Shown piece after piece: positions 11,935 through 21,453 of a stretch of DNA of 64,000 nt. Below the pieces are notes generated by a model. That model was given only the letters and a program-made list of their open reading frames with translations. It had not been told where the DNA came from and searched no databases. Positions within the stretch are counted from its first letter, which is position 1. Each line of letters opens with the position of its first letter. This DNA comes from Talpa occidentalis. Its lineage: Eukaryota; Chordata; Mammalia; Eulipotyphla; Talpidae. Location: the NCBI RefSeq assembly GCF_014898055.3, contig NW_023601433.1, positions 43,767,876-43,831,875 on the forward strand, given 5' to 3'. Both the position numbers and the translations under genes were made by a program.

Positions 11935-12150
11935 TCAGAAATAGAATACGGAGACCCCCTCTTCAGTTACTTACTGATTTCTTGATCTTAGTTTCTCTGT
12001 GTCTCATTTTCCCTTTTCTGTTCACTGAGTACAATAATGGCACTAGCACCTCTTAAGGATGATTTGAGTGTTAACTAACCCAATGCATGTAAAGTACTGA
12101 GGGAAGGACTTGCACACATTAAGCACTAGATAAGTATTAGCTATGATTAC
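11935..12150 (+). mobile_element. MIR SINE fossil
   Basis: Sense MIR: 'tcagttacttactgatttcttgatcttagtttctctgtgtctcattttcc', then 'aacccaatgcatgtaaagtactgag' and 'cattaagcactagataagtattagct'. Confidence 0.75.
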
Positions 12151-12343
12151 TGTTCCTGGAAACTGAATGAACAATTTTAAAATCCCTGCCAGAAGAAATT
12201 TAAATATTTCTCATGTAGCTCTATATTTCTGAGTTAGGCAAGAGGATTGTGAGAAGTTTGGCAGTATCTTTACATTATCTAACTTATTCTTAATTCCTGG
12301 TTGTATTGAAGCAACAATATTAATCAAAATTCACTGTTTATGG

Positions 12344-12508
12344 GCACAGCCGACTTCTCCTGCCTCTCACTCTGCTCCCCTTAGCAGTGTATTTCATTAG
12401 ATCCACCTATTCTGCTCCCCACTCTCTCTCTGGTGAATTCTCTCACCCCGCCCCCATGTTTGTCCTACATCCCAGTTCTTCTATGCATAAAGAAATAAAT
12501 TTTTTACA
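12344..12508 (+). mobile_element. tRNA-derived SINE, 5' truncated
   Basis: Only the body and tail are present; the tRNA-like head is missing. The duplication aaaattcactgtttatgg / aaaattcactatttatgg (12326-12343, 12509-12526) flanks the truncated copy, so truncation happened at insertion. Confidence 0.92.
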
Positions 12509-12526
12509 AAAATTCACTATTTATGG

Positions 12527-13761
12527 AAAGCACTAAACTGAGTGATGTGACCTATAAATCCCTTCATTCTCCTTCTTTATTTCCACTTCTCCTTACCCAG
12601 TTTTCTCTTTCCCAGCCACTGTTTCATCCCTCCTCTTGCATTTCTTTGGTTATAATCTTTCACAACAGTGTTCAATTGTTTTCTACATTGTAGCTTAGAA
12701 ATTAGGAGCCCCTGAAAAGGTAATATTGAAAGCATATTTAGCCTGATGGTACACTCAGGAAATTAAACTTTGAGGTTGTTATTGTAGTTTGAAATTATTT
12801 TCCTCATTCACAACTGTGGGAAAATGAGTGGTTTACTTTAAACATGGCCACATTTGACTACAGAGGAAATTGCTTTTCTTCCTGAGGTTTGCAAACTTGG
12901 ATGCATTTATAGTAAATCATGTCATTTCATCTTAGTTTTTCACAGGCTACACTTCAGAGAGAGCACATATTGTATTTACCCTCTTTTATGAACAAACCCA
13001 CCTCCTCACATACTGCTGACCCAATTCTCTTTTATCTTAAGATTTTAAAATCAACCTAATGATTGGAGGTGCAATACAATAGTATAATTTGTGTATTTTT
13101 ATGTCAATAGTATAATTTGTCAATAGTATAATTTGTATATTTTCTGGACTTCAATATACTTCTGTGTGCTTGAAACGATTGATGTATACATGGCAGTAAG
13201 CACTAGGATGCCAAATTTCAGTATAAGATTCCATTATAAAGACATGACATCACAATTTAAAATGTTATTTCTTGGTTTTTTAAATGGCACTAGGATCTGA
13301 CTTGAAATTGTTACTGTTGTATTCTCAACTCTTTCACCACATATAGGTCACAGAAGTAGTTATAGTAAAACCAGGGGAAAAAGAACTCAAAGTCAGTGAT
13401 AAGTTATAATCACTATGGCAACCTGCAAAATGCATATGGGAAAAATTAGTATAGTACCATCGGAGTACCCCTTACATCTCAAATAGACTTTAGCTCTAGG
13501 AAGAATGACAAAAAAGCCCAGGCTCATTCACTCACTCATTACTTTTTTGAGAGCTTTCTGGGAAAAGGACAGGCTTGACATGAAGTGGTGACTTAGAAAA
13601 AATAAAATACACATCATTGTCCTTAAGGACTTGCCCTGTATTTCACTTGAATTTTTCTCCATTATATATACATATTTATTGGAAGGAGACATAAAATGAG
13701 GCACATAATTTCACAATCTCTCCTACTCCCTAGAGATAGTGGCTATTAATAAATTCAAGTG
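12527..13761. other. Unique AT-rich DNA
   Basis: No recognised element. A 16-bp phrase (tcaatagtataatttg) repeats imperfectly in tandem at about 13104-13139. Confidence 0.5.
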
Positions 13762-13907
13762 CAGTGGGCCCTCCATATCCTTGGAGTCAACCAACCTCAG
13801 GCTGAAAATGCATACTCTATATATAATTAGTCCTGTTGTTTCAAGGCAACCCCAAAAGGAAAAGGGGTGGCCTGGGAGTGAGTCCTTACCCATGCACTGA
13901 AAAAATT

Positions 13908-14092
13908 TCAGAACAAAATAAAGACAACAAGCAACTATAAACCAGAGACATATGATGGGGCGGGCAGCAGGAAGAGGAGGGATTGGGGTCAAAATAAGGG
14001 GGGTGCAATTGTATGGGGAATATAACCAAGATGAAAATGCATACATTGTGCAAAAATGAAAAATGATGTAAAAAATACATTTTAAAAAAATC
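13908..14092 (+). mobile_element. L1 3' UTR fragment
   Basis: 'actataaaccagagacat', 'gagggattggggtcaaaat' and 'gcaattgtatggggaatataac' match the complement of the L1 3' UTR at 1460-1560. It sits in the middle of LTR-A7, so it inserted after that LTR. Confidence 0.75.
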
Positions 14093-14154
14093 CAAGTTCA
14101 GGCACACATAGAAAGGTTAATGAAAGGTTTGTTTTTACAAGGGAAATGAAAATG

Positions 14155-14220
14155 AAAAGAGAGGGAGGGAAGAGAGAAGGAGACAGAGAGAGAGAGACAG
14201 AGAGAAAGACAGAGAGAGAT
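14155..14220 (+). repeat. GA-rich microsatellite
   Basis: Imperfect (GA)n/(GACA)n tract in LTR-A7. Confidence 0.85.
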
Positions 14221-14631
14221 TGGTCAATTCCTCCTACTGGTAACACTGTCTGAGGACGCTGATGCCAGGCAAAACCAAGCCCCCTCCAGTCCCACACATG
14301 TTCTCTTTTATACCAGGCATGGTTGTTTAACCCCACCCTTTATTCCCAGCAACTCCTGCTCCAAGATAGCAGGAGTCATGGCAGCTTCATGGCATGATGG
14401 GAGTTGCAATCCTCGTAGCCTGGGATCTCTTTGGCATGGAAGTGGGGCCAGAGTCCATAAAACATTCATCAAGTACCTTCAACACTATGAAGGCAGTGAC
14501 TTACTGAACATGTACAGACTGTTTTCCTTATGATTCTCCAAATACAGAACAATAACTATTTATATAACATTTACATTGCATTAGGTATTATAAATAATTT
14601 GTACATGATTTAAAATATATGTGAAGATGTA

Positions 14632-14920
14632 GGGGGCACTGCATCTGGTACAACCCTTCTGGCACTGGAGTTAAAGTTTCAGTGCTATCAAGCTATCACC
14701 AGCCACTGCATGAGTTCCATGCCCAGCCTGGGAGCTACATACATGGCCCAGCAGACCTCTCCTGTCTTGCCCACTGCTCCCCTCAGCAGTGTATTTCTGT
14801 CGGTCTGCCTGTTCTTTTCTCCACTCTGTCTCTGGTCAATCCTCTCACCCTCCCCCTGCACCTCTGGGCTGTACCCCAGTTCTTGTATGCATAAATAAAT
14901 AAAATAAATATTAAATATAT
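14632..14920 (+). mobile_element. tRNA-derived SINE, diverged head
   Basis: Sense copy with a disturbed 5' part but a normal body and tail. Perfect 15-bp duplication atatgtgaagatgta at 14617-14631 and 14921-14935, inside the DNA transposon. Confidence 0.92.
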
Positions 14921-15068
14921 ATATGTGAAGATGTAAGTAGGTTAAATATAAATATTACACCATTTTGCATAAGGAACTTGAGCATCCATGGATTTGGGGG
15001 ATCCTAGAACTAATCCCCCCAAGGATAATAAGGGAAGACTCTATTTTATCTTTTCTTCATGCTCTCTT

Positions 15069-15237
15069 TTTTAAAAAAGATTTATTTATTTATGCATACA
15101 AGAACTGGGGTACAGGCCAGAGGTGTGGGGGGTGAGAGGATTCACCAGAGACAGAGAGGGAAATAGAACAGGCAGATAGACCAAAGTACACCACTAAGGG
15201 GAGCAGCGGGCGAGTCAGGAGAGGTCTGCTGCGCCAA
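15069..15237 (-). mobile_element. tRNA-derived SINE, 5' truncated
   Basis: Tail and body only; it ends in 'gaggtctgctgcgcca'. Perfect duplication cttcatgctctctt at 15055-15068 and 15238-15251. Confidence 0.93.
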
Positions 15238-15251
15238 CTTCATGCTCTCTT

Positions 15252-15794
15252 CATCCACTATAGCATCATTAATATTTTTGGTCATTAAATGTTATATGAA
15301 AATTTGACTTCATTCCTACATAATATTATATAAAGTAATGTAATGAAGTAAATCTGTTATTGAAGTTCACTAATATTTTAAATAATTTAAACAGATTAAA
15401 TATTTTAAATAATTTCTGAGGAATATATTCATACATCATCTTTATGTACATCTTGGATACTTTTCCTGGTTCACTGAAAACAGAATTTTGAACATTTATG
15501 TGAGTCACTTGACACCCACTGCTGATGCTCATTTATGCTCCTATCAGAAGAGACTGTAATTTCTTTACACATAGGTTAATATTAAGTATTGGCTTTTTTC
15601 CCCTAAACTTTTGTCAAATTGACCTATGATATGAAATCTTATCTTAATTTGCATTTGATTTACTAGTGAAATGATCCTAACTTCATGTATTTAGTGGTCA
15701 TTTTAATTTCTATCTTTTATGAAACATCTTTTCAAATTTTTCCTCTATTTATCTAGTGGCATGCTTATCTTTTTCTGTTTGATATTAAATGTTC
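15252..15794. other. Unique AT-rich DNA
   Basis: No recognised repeat or gene; the 68-codon minus frame here is not supported. Confidence 0.45.
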
Positions 15795-15810
15795 TCTCTG
15801 TGTGAAGAAT

Positions 15811-16074
15811 TTTTTTTAAAGATTTATTTATTTATGCATGTAAGATCTGGGGTGTAGGCCAGAGGTACAGGATGTGAGGGTGAGAGGATTCTCCAGAGAC
15901 AGACTGGGGAGCAAAACAGGCAAATTTACCAAAATATACTGCTGAGGGGGAGCAGAGGGTCTGCTGCTGCGCCATGTGGGTTAGCTCTTTTGCCTGGAAT
16001 GGAACTCTTGCTGCAGTGGCTGCCCAGAGCTTTATAGTGCTGAGACTTAACCCTTTGTACCACCAGGGAGGCCC
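15811..16074 (-). mobile_element. tRNA-derived SINE
   Basis: Full-length antisense copy; imperfect duplication tctctgtgtgaagaat / tatctatgtaaggaat at 15795-15810 and 16075-16090. Confidence 0.92.
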
Positions 16075-16090
16075 TATCTATGTAAGGAAT

Positions 16091-16925
16091 GTTATTGATG
16101 TGAAAAAGAATAAAATAAAACCCTGAATTTTGCCCGTTGATAAAAGCAAAAGACACTCTCCCCCCCCAACTCCCCCTTTTTTAAGCAAATATCCTGGGAA
16201 ACACCTAGTAATTTGTAAATCCTTCCCTTTGATATGCATGTAATTTTTTTTTTTTTTTTAAAGACTGATTAGGCCTCTTGAAAACCTTACAACTCTGGAT
16301 GCTTCTCTTGAGAGTTTGGAGCCTCTTTTTGAATCAAATGGAAACATCAAGGATGGAGTCACTGTGGGAGGTTTACCTGTAGCCTTGCTCTAAAATCCCT
16401 GTTTGTCATAAAGATACAAGGGAAGATTTATTTTTCCTGCAGACAGACAATTGACTGCCACAAACTGTTACCCCAATTATCAGGTGAGTGTTTAACAAAT
16501 GGTGTTGTCAAGTCCTCTTACAGAAGACAGATTACCCTGAATCCTGAGAACTTGGGCATGAAGGGTTTTATCCATTCCATTCCATGCCATGAGGTCTCTT
16601 TCTGAATTTGCAGTCTCATTAGCATATTGCCTGTGGTCTCCTTGGAAATCTGTTTTAAGGTAAATTCAATAATACATCCTATCTTTAATTTGTACCTTTG
16701 TGGAAAAGATTTCCCAGGGTAGATTGGAGACATTTTATTTTTAATTTTTTCTCAACAATTATGTGTTCCAAACTGGCTTTGCATTTCATTTCTGTGTTTT
16801 TTTTTTTTATGTGTTAATTGATTTGTAGATACTCTAGATTTGGGTCTGCCAATCTTTCTTCTGTGTTTTCTTCCTGTGCTTTTATTTTCAAAAATTTCTT
16901 TCTAACCTAAAAACAAATATATATT
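16091..16925. other. Unique DNA, unassigned
   Basis: No recognised repeat. A 71-codon minus frame (16518-16733) lacks recognisable features. T-rich runs near 16245 and 16800 are simple. Confidence 0.45.
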
Positions 16926-16930
16926 CTCCA

Positions 16931-17198
16931 TTTTTTTAAAGATTCATTTATTTATGCATACAAGAGCTGGTGTAAAGGCCAGAGGTATGGGTGGTGAGAG
17001 GATTCAGCAGAGACAGAGTGGGGAACAGAACAGGCAGATTGGCTGAAATACACTACTGAGGGAAGCAGAGGGCGAGATAGGAGAGGTCTGCTGCGCCATG
17101 TGGGTATCTCCCTGTCTGGGGATCGAACTCATGCTGCAGTGACTGCAGATAGCTTCACAGTGCTGCATCTTAAACCCTTGTGCCACCAGGAAGGTCCG
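16931..17198 (-). mobile_element. tRNA-derived SINE
   Basis: Full-length antisense copy; short duplication around 'ctcca(a)tttt' at 16926 and 17199. Confidence 0.9.
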
Positions 17199-17430
17199 CT
17201 CCAATTTTTTTTTTATAATTTTACTTTTTTATGTTAAACACTCTACCCCATTAGGAATTCATTTTGGTATATGATGTGAGGTAGCTATAGATATAGAGCT
17301 ATAATCACACTGCCATCCCCCAAATCTATTACTGACTACCAAATGCATAGTTAACATCTTCACTATGAAGATTACACTGCAAAATAATTATTCCTCTACC
17401 CTTCTAGGTTCTTGGCTGAAATGCTCATGG

Positions 17431-18467
17431 TGTTGACAGAGTTTTAGAGCAGAAAGTTTGGAAAGGAGTCATCACAAGACCAGAAATGTGGCTTACAGAA
17501 GGTCAAAAACTGGAGGCGGGGGTAGAAGTGATTAACATAGTGGGCCTCCCCTGGTCACGCAGGCAGTTGAGCGCCACACTCTGAAGCTGCCCGAAGTCTC
17601 TGCAGCGCTAGTTCATTCCCGGCCAGCCGGCGAGGGTCCCACATGGTGCGGCAGACCTCTACTGTCGCACCCACTGCTCCCCTCAGCAGTGTATTTCGTC
17701 AGTCTACCTGTTCTGTTCCCCGCTCTGTCTCTGGTGAATCCTCTCACCCTCCCGCCCATCTGGACTGTACCCCGGTTCTTGTATAAATAAATAAATAAAT
17801 CTTAAAAAAAAAAAAGTGATTAACATAGTCGTTAAACCACCAATAGAAATGAAAAATCTTTAGGTGCCAACTGCTATAGCAAGTATCAGCTGCACTAAAG
17901 AGTACCCAAAGCACAGGCCACAGGTGGGGATATGGAGGGTGAGGGCCATTGCAAAGAATCACTGCTCCTTACAAATCAACCTAGTCACACCCTAGACATA
18001 ATTAATTTAACAAAATTTAACTACTCCACAAAGAAATGAGCCCATCCCAAACAAAAGACTATGTGAGTGCAATTTCTGCACTGGCATGGGGAAGCAACCC
18101 TTCTGCCCACCTGTGCCTATGCAGGTGATCCTCCTCACCAATCTTCTCCCTTTGTGGAGCAGCAGCAACAGCAGCTCTTCTGCCCACCTGTGACTATGGG
18201 GCCTCTTCCTTTCACTGACCTTCCTTTGCAAAGCAGCAGAGGCAGCTCTGCTCCCAGCGTGGCCCGCCTGTGTCTGTGCAGGCCTCTCTTTTAGCAAACC
18301 TGTCTCTTTCAGGAGAGGTCTTTTTGTCTGCTTGTGTCTGTGCAAAACAAAGATCCTTTACTCTTCTCTCCCTTTTTATAATAAACCTATGCTTGGATAT
18401 AACTAACTCTTCTATCTCATATTGAAACTCACCTGGAAATTCACTGAACCCAACACCTCTCCAAACT
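17431..18467 (+). mobile_element. LTR-B copy B1, split by a SINE, 3' end lost
   Basis: Starts tgttgacagag and follows the family order: 'aagaccagaaatgtggct', 'gattaacatagt', 'ctcttctgcccacctgtgactatg', 'tttgcaaagcagcagaggcag', and a poly-A signal near 18380 ('ttataataaacc'). A SINE (17542-17814) splits it. After 'ctccaaactga' at 18467 the expected last segment of the LTR is replaced by the same segment in inverted orientation, belonging to B3. Confidence 0.8.
17542..17814 (+). mobile_element. tRNA-derived SINE (younger, GAGCGCC-type subfamily)
   Basis: Sense copy inside LTR-B1 with the 'cagttgagcgcc' head and 'tttcgtcagtctacc' body of the second subfamily. Perfect 15-bp duplication agtgattaacatagt at 17527-17541 and 17815-17829. 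Confidence 0.95.
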
Positions 18468-18627
18468 GATGTCGTTTCTGGGTCTGGAGTGCGGGGTCCT
18501 CAGGTTCATGCTGGGAATGGTTTCACCAGAGCTCCCCTTTCAGTGGCTCATGGCATTTCCCAGGTGAGTTTTTCCACCATGACACAGAGACATTAGTTAT
18601 ATCAAAAGGGTAGGTTTATTATAAAGG
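18468..18627 (-). mobile_element. LTR-B copy B3, 3' part (left of composite ERV)
   Basis: Read on the minus strand this is the LTR-B end: 'cctttataataaacctaccc', 'gatataactaatg', 'actcacctggg', 'actgaaaggggagctctggtg', ending 'gaaacgacatca'. The other part of the same LTR lies at 20104-20350. The break is where the composite ERV (18628-20099) inserted, with aagg duplicated. B3 meets B1 tail to tail at 18467/18468. Confidence 0.85.
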
Positions 18628-19529
18628 TGTTACAGGGCAGCCCCAATATGAGATGGGTTGCCTGACTGTGGGTCCTCTCTTGTGCTTTTTATAATAATAC
18701 CCAGCTGCAGGCACACACATAAAGGGGTTATTTACAAAAGAAGAGGAAATTGTCCCGACCCGTGGGATTCGGAGGCACGGAAAGAGAAGGGCTGAGGACT
18801 GAAATGAGGGGCTTGACAACTTGACGCTAGCGGTTGCTTCTTTATTTTTCCTTTTTCCTTTTCCTACTTTTACATGTTTTTTCCTTTCCCTGTCCTACTC
18901 CCTTCCCTGGCCTTCTCTATGCTCCTCTCTCAGTACGTTTCTCAGTGTCCTCTCTCAAAGTCTCTACACAGTATCCTTCCCACAGTCTCCCTCTCGAGGT
19001 CTCCTCGCCTCATCCTCCACGCAGTCTCTCTCCTTCTCCCCCACGCAGTCTCTCCAGTCTCTCCCTGTGGTTCCCTTCTTATCCCCCCTCGCTCCTCCCC
19101 TCGTACCTCCCAGTCCCACGTGATTCTCCGGAAACGCAGTGGTTTCTCCGAAGGCGAAACAGGAATCGAAACCTAACTTGCGTGCATGCGCAACACGGCG
19201 CATGCTCCATGCGGCTCCGGACAGAAATGAAGAAATGAGTAAGTCAGGGAGAAAGAGAGGGAGATAAATTGGTAAATGCGTCCTACCAGTTCCACTGAGC
19301 TGGAATCCCCAATAGCATGCTGAGAGCTGGCAAAAAACCAAAGGCCCCCCATGTTTGGTTTTACACCAAACCTGGCTGCTGAACTCCAGCCTCAGCTCCC
19401 GGCAATCTTCCCTTCGGTGGTGATGGGATTTGTAATTCTTGGTATCTTGGATCTCTTTGGTCTGGAGTGGGGGTGGGGTCCATAAAACCTATTTGTGGAG
19501 TTTGTTCAGGACATCTTTTCCCCCTAACA
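18628..19529 (-). mobile_element. LTR-A5 (3' LTR of the composite ERV), split by LTR-D1
   Basis: Antisense LTR-A, from tgttacagggcagcccc on the left to ccccctaaca on the right. Without LTR-D1 it is about 424 bp, close to the 454-474 bp of other A copies. Next to it, in the proviral interior, is a polypurine tract (19530-19548), so this is a true 3' LTR rather than a solo LTR. Confidence 0.9.
18751..19223 (-). mobile_element. Solo LTR-D1 (betaretrovirus-like)
   Basis: 473 bp, TG...CA ends, flanked by gaaat at 18746-18750 and 19224-19228 inside LTR-A5. On the minus strand it starts 'tgtccggagccgcatgg' and has an AATAAA (complement at 18841-18846), followed in the plus strand by a long CT-rich U3/R block. 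The start and GC-rich U3 recall IAP/ERVK LTRs. The sister copy at 54210 has a 6-bp duplication, normal for that class; here 5 bp are visible, possibly one base lost. Confidence 0.9.
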
Positions 19530-19548
19530 ATTCCCCCTTTCACTTTTT
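19530..19548 (-). promoter_or_regulatory. Retroviral polypurine tract
   Basis: On the minus strand a purine run, aaaaagtgaaagggggaat, abuts the start of LTR-A5. This is where plus-strand synthesis is primed in retroviruses, and it fixes the A-LTR as the 3' LTR. Confidence 0.8.
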
Positions 19549-19689
19549 GTGACTATTTCAAAGAGGATGAAAGTCAAATGTGTGGACACTGGGGTGCAGC
19601 CTCAGATGATAATTTTCAGGGTTCCAGTTTGGAAGAAAAACTATAGTCAGTCTGCAGGTATTGTCCAGTGTGGGAAACTAAGTCCTTTA
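19549..19689 (-). mobile_element. ERV internal stub
   Basis: About 140 bp between the polypurine tract and the C-type U3. It should derive from the end of env or the region just downstream. No coding homology is visible. Confidence 0.5.
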
Positions 19690-20099
19690 TTACTGGAAAA
19701 AGTCCAGCCAGACAGAATTGGCCCAAAGCAAGGCCTGAAATCTGCCACAACTCTAAAGCACCTTCCAGATGGGACCCATAGAAAAGGTCAGAAACAGTCA
19801 GACAAATCTGGGAGGAAAAGAGCAAAATCAAAACCAAGATAAAAACTGGCATTGCTAACCTGTCCACAGCTCTCTCACCCACATCTATTTCAACCAGTCC
19901 AGGACCAAAAAGCAAGCACAGTTCCTTCACATGTCTCCTGCTCCATGTGCCTCCTCCAGGTCTCCTTTTGGCTCCATCCTGCTTCCTTCCTTCTCCAGGC
20001 TCCTCTCCAGTTTCTTTTCCTCCTTTCTTAGCTCCATTCTCCTTTGGGTGGAGCAGGGAACCTGGAACCTCCCCTTTTCCTGGGGAACACCCCAGTACA
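19690..20099 (-). mobile_element. LTR-C fragment C3 (U3 only)
   Basis: Matches LTR-C1 and C2 from the LTR start (complement of ...ccagtaca at 20099) through the 'gtctccttttggctccatcctgcttcc' block to 'agtccagccagacagaattggccc'. The R/U5 third is missing. It forms the 5' end of the composite ERV. A chance-looking 253-codon minus frame (20377-19616) runs across it. Confidence 0.85.
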
Positions 20100-20103
20100 A
20101 AGG

Positions 20104-20350
20104 GAGAGAATAAAGGACACTTGCTCAGACACAAGCTGGCAGAAAGAGTTGCCCCGAAAGGGACAGGTTTGCTAAGACAGAGGCCTGCATGGTCACAGGC
20201 AGGCGGCCTTGAGGAGAGCTGCCTCTGCTGAGGGAGGTCAGTGAAGACAACCTTCAGCAAGGTACAGGTCACAGCCAGGCAGGAAGGGTGCTGCCCTGCA
20301 GAGGGAGAGAGGGTTGGTAAAAAGAAGCACCTTGTAGGGTAATGTAAAAG
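20104..20350 (-). mobile_element. LTR-B copy B3, continuation
   Basis: On the minus strand: 'cttcactgacctccctcagc', 'agaggcagctctcc', 'catgcaggcctctg', 'tagcaaacctgtccctttcggg', 'agcaagtgtcctttattctctccctt'. This is the LTR-B stretch that immediately precedes the part at 18468-18627. The 5' end of B3 is lost at about 20350. Confidence 0.85.
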
Positions 20351-20558
20351 TATCAGGCTTTTCTGCCCTCCCGCCATTAGGATAGATGAGGGAACACTGT
20401 GGTCCTGAATGCATGCCTGATGGCGGGCACCTGAAGTGGGTGCACCTGGGCTGAGAGACTGAGTTTATAAGGGCAGCATCATGGGGATGCCAGCAGAAGC
20501 TAAGAACAAATGGAAAAGGAGCTGTGCACAATTCAGCACAGTGACTCCAACCATATCA
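20351..20558. other. Unassigned sequence between LTR-B3 and LTR-A4
   Basis: About 200 bp matching neither LTR-B nor any other family I recognise. It may be pre-insertion DNA. Confidence 0.4.
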
Positions 20559-20562
20559 GTTT

Positions 20563-21016
20563 TGTTGGGGATGTGGGGGGAGGATGACCTGAGCAAACTC
20601 CACAAATAGGTTTTACGGACCCCACCCCACCCCAAACCAAAGAGATCCAAGACACCAAGACTGCAAATCCCATAATGTCATCATCACTGAAGGGCGGACT
20701 GCTGGGAACTGAGGGTGGAGTTAAGCACTAGGTTCAGTACATAACCGGACATGTGGACTTGGGGGTCCTTGGTTTTTTCACCAGCTTTCAGCATGCTATT
20801 GGGGTTCCAGCTCAGCAGAATTGGTAGCGCACATTCACCAATTTATCTTTCTCCCTGAGTTATTCATTTCTTCATTTCCCCTTTTTGTGAATAAACCCTT
20901 TATTAACCTTTTCGTATGTGCCTGCAATTGAGTCTCATTATAAGTCCCCTTTAAGCACACATGGGTGAGGACCCACATTCAGACAACCCATTTCACATTG
21001 GGCTTGCCCTGTAACA
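20563..21016 (+). mobile_element. Solo LTR-A4
   Basis: 454 bp, tgttgggg...ctgtaaca, flanked by gttt at 20559-20562 and 21017-21020. It has an AATAAA near 20892 followed by 'ccctttattaacctttt', as in other A copies. More diverged than A1-A3. Confidence 0.93.
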
Positions 21017-21020
21017 GTTT

Positions 21021-21449
21021 GACTCAAACCCTACTTATTAGTTTATCTCACACCAGGTGCCACCAGTTGTAAAATTTCTCCTAGCAGATTAGGTGTCAGG
21101 TGCTTTTGATAAACAAAATTGCCCAAATTTCATCATCCCAATCTATAAGTTTATGCCCCTTTAGTTAAGCAAAAGTGGTCAAAACCCATTCAGGATCCCA
21201 TATGTGAGGCTCTGCTCCTCAAACTAGCAAGTATTTATATCAGCAGCCTTCAAACCCAATGCCCAGTTCTCTGAATCTGCCCACTCACACTCATAAGTGT
21301 ATAGTTTCATCCACAATAAAGCTTCATTTCTAAGAATTAGCCTATACTGACATGAATTGCTGCATATGTTAAGAACCTCCAGGGTCCCTCAGTATCCCTG
21401 GGTCCCAGCAGGGTCACATATTTTGTTCCCACTCTATACTTACCTGGTG
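21021..21449. other. Unassigned sequence
   Basis: About 430 bp between LTR-A4 and LTR-B2, mixed composition. No family recognised. Confidence 0.4.
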
Positions 21450-21453
21450 TAGT

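Larger units (their letters stand above)
13834..14484 (-). mobile_element. Solo LTR-A7 (diverged), with an L1 3' end inside
   Basis: Antisense relative of the LTR-A family: 'ggcctgggagtgagtccttacccatgc' at the left, 'caggcacacatagaaaggttaatgaaaggttt' near 14100, and 'tttataccaggcatggttgtttaaccccaccctt' near 14310. The end resembles ...ttcaaca. It is older than the other A copies: no clear TSD, and its U3 end is scrambled. An L1 3' fragment (about 13908-14092) splits it. Confidence 0.65.
13762..15041. mobile_element. DNA transposon fossil (MER2-type), split by LTR-A7 and a SINE
   Basis: Left end 'cagtgggccctccatatcc...gtcaaccaacctcaggctgaaaatg', middle 'ctgaacatgtacagactgttttcctt...catttacattgcattaggtattataaat' and right end 'ttgagcatccatggatttgg...aatccccccaaggataa' match, in order, a common mammalian non-autonomous pogo/Tigger-like element recalled as MER2. 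Its body is interrupted by LTR-A7 (13834-14484) and a SINE (14632-14920). The family name is from memory. Confidence 0.65.
18628..20099 (-). mobile_element. Composite ERV remnant: A-type 3' LTR, internal stub, C-type U3 at the 5' end
   Basis: A single integration is indicated by the aagg duplication at 18624-18627 and 20100-20103 and by the exact rejoining of LTR-B3 on both sides. In element orientation (right to left) it begins with about 400 bp matching the U3 of LTR-C (20099-19690), continues with about 160 bp of internal sequence ending in a polypurine tract, and ends in an A-type LTR (19529-18628). A provirus should have the same LTR at both ends, so this one is chimeric and deleted. No gag, pol or env frame is recognisable. 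Confidence 0.75.

Noticed and set aside
18821..19341. Several overlapping open frames of 100-134 codons, serine/proline-rich
   Set aside because: They lie in the CT-rich block of LTR-D1 and reflect low-complexity composition, not a gene.
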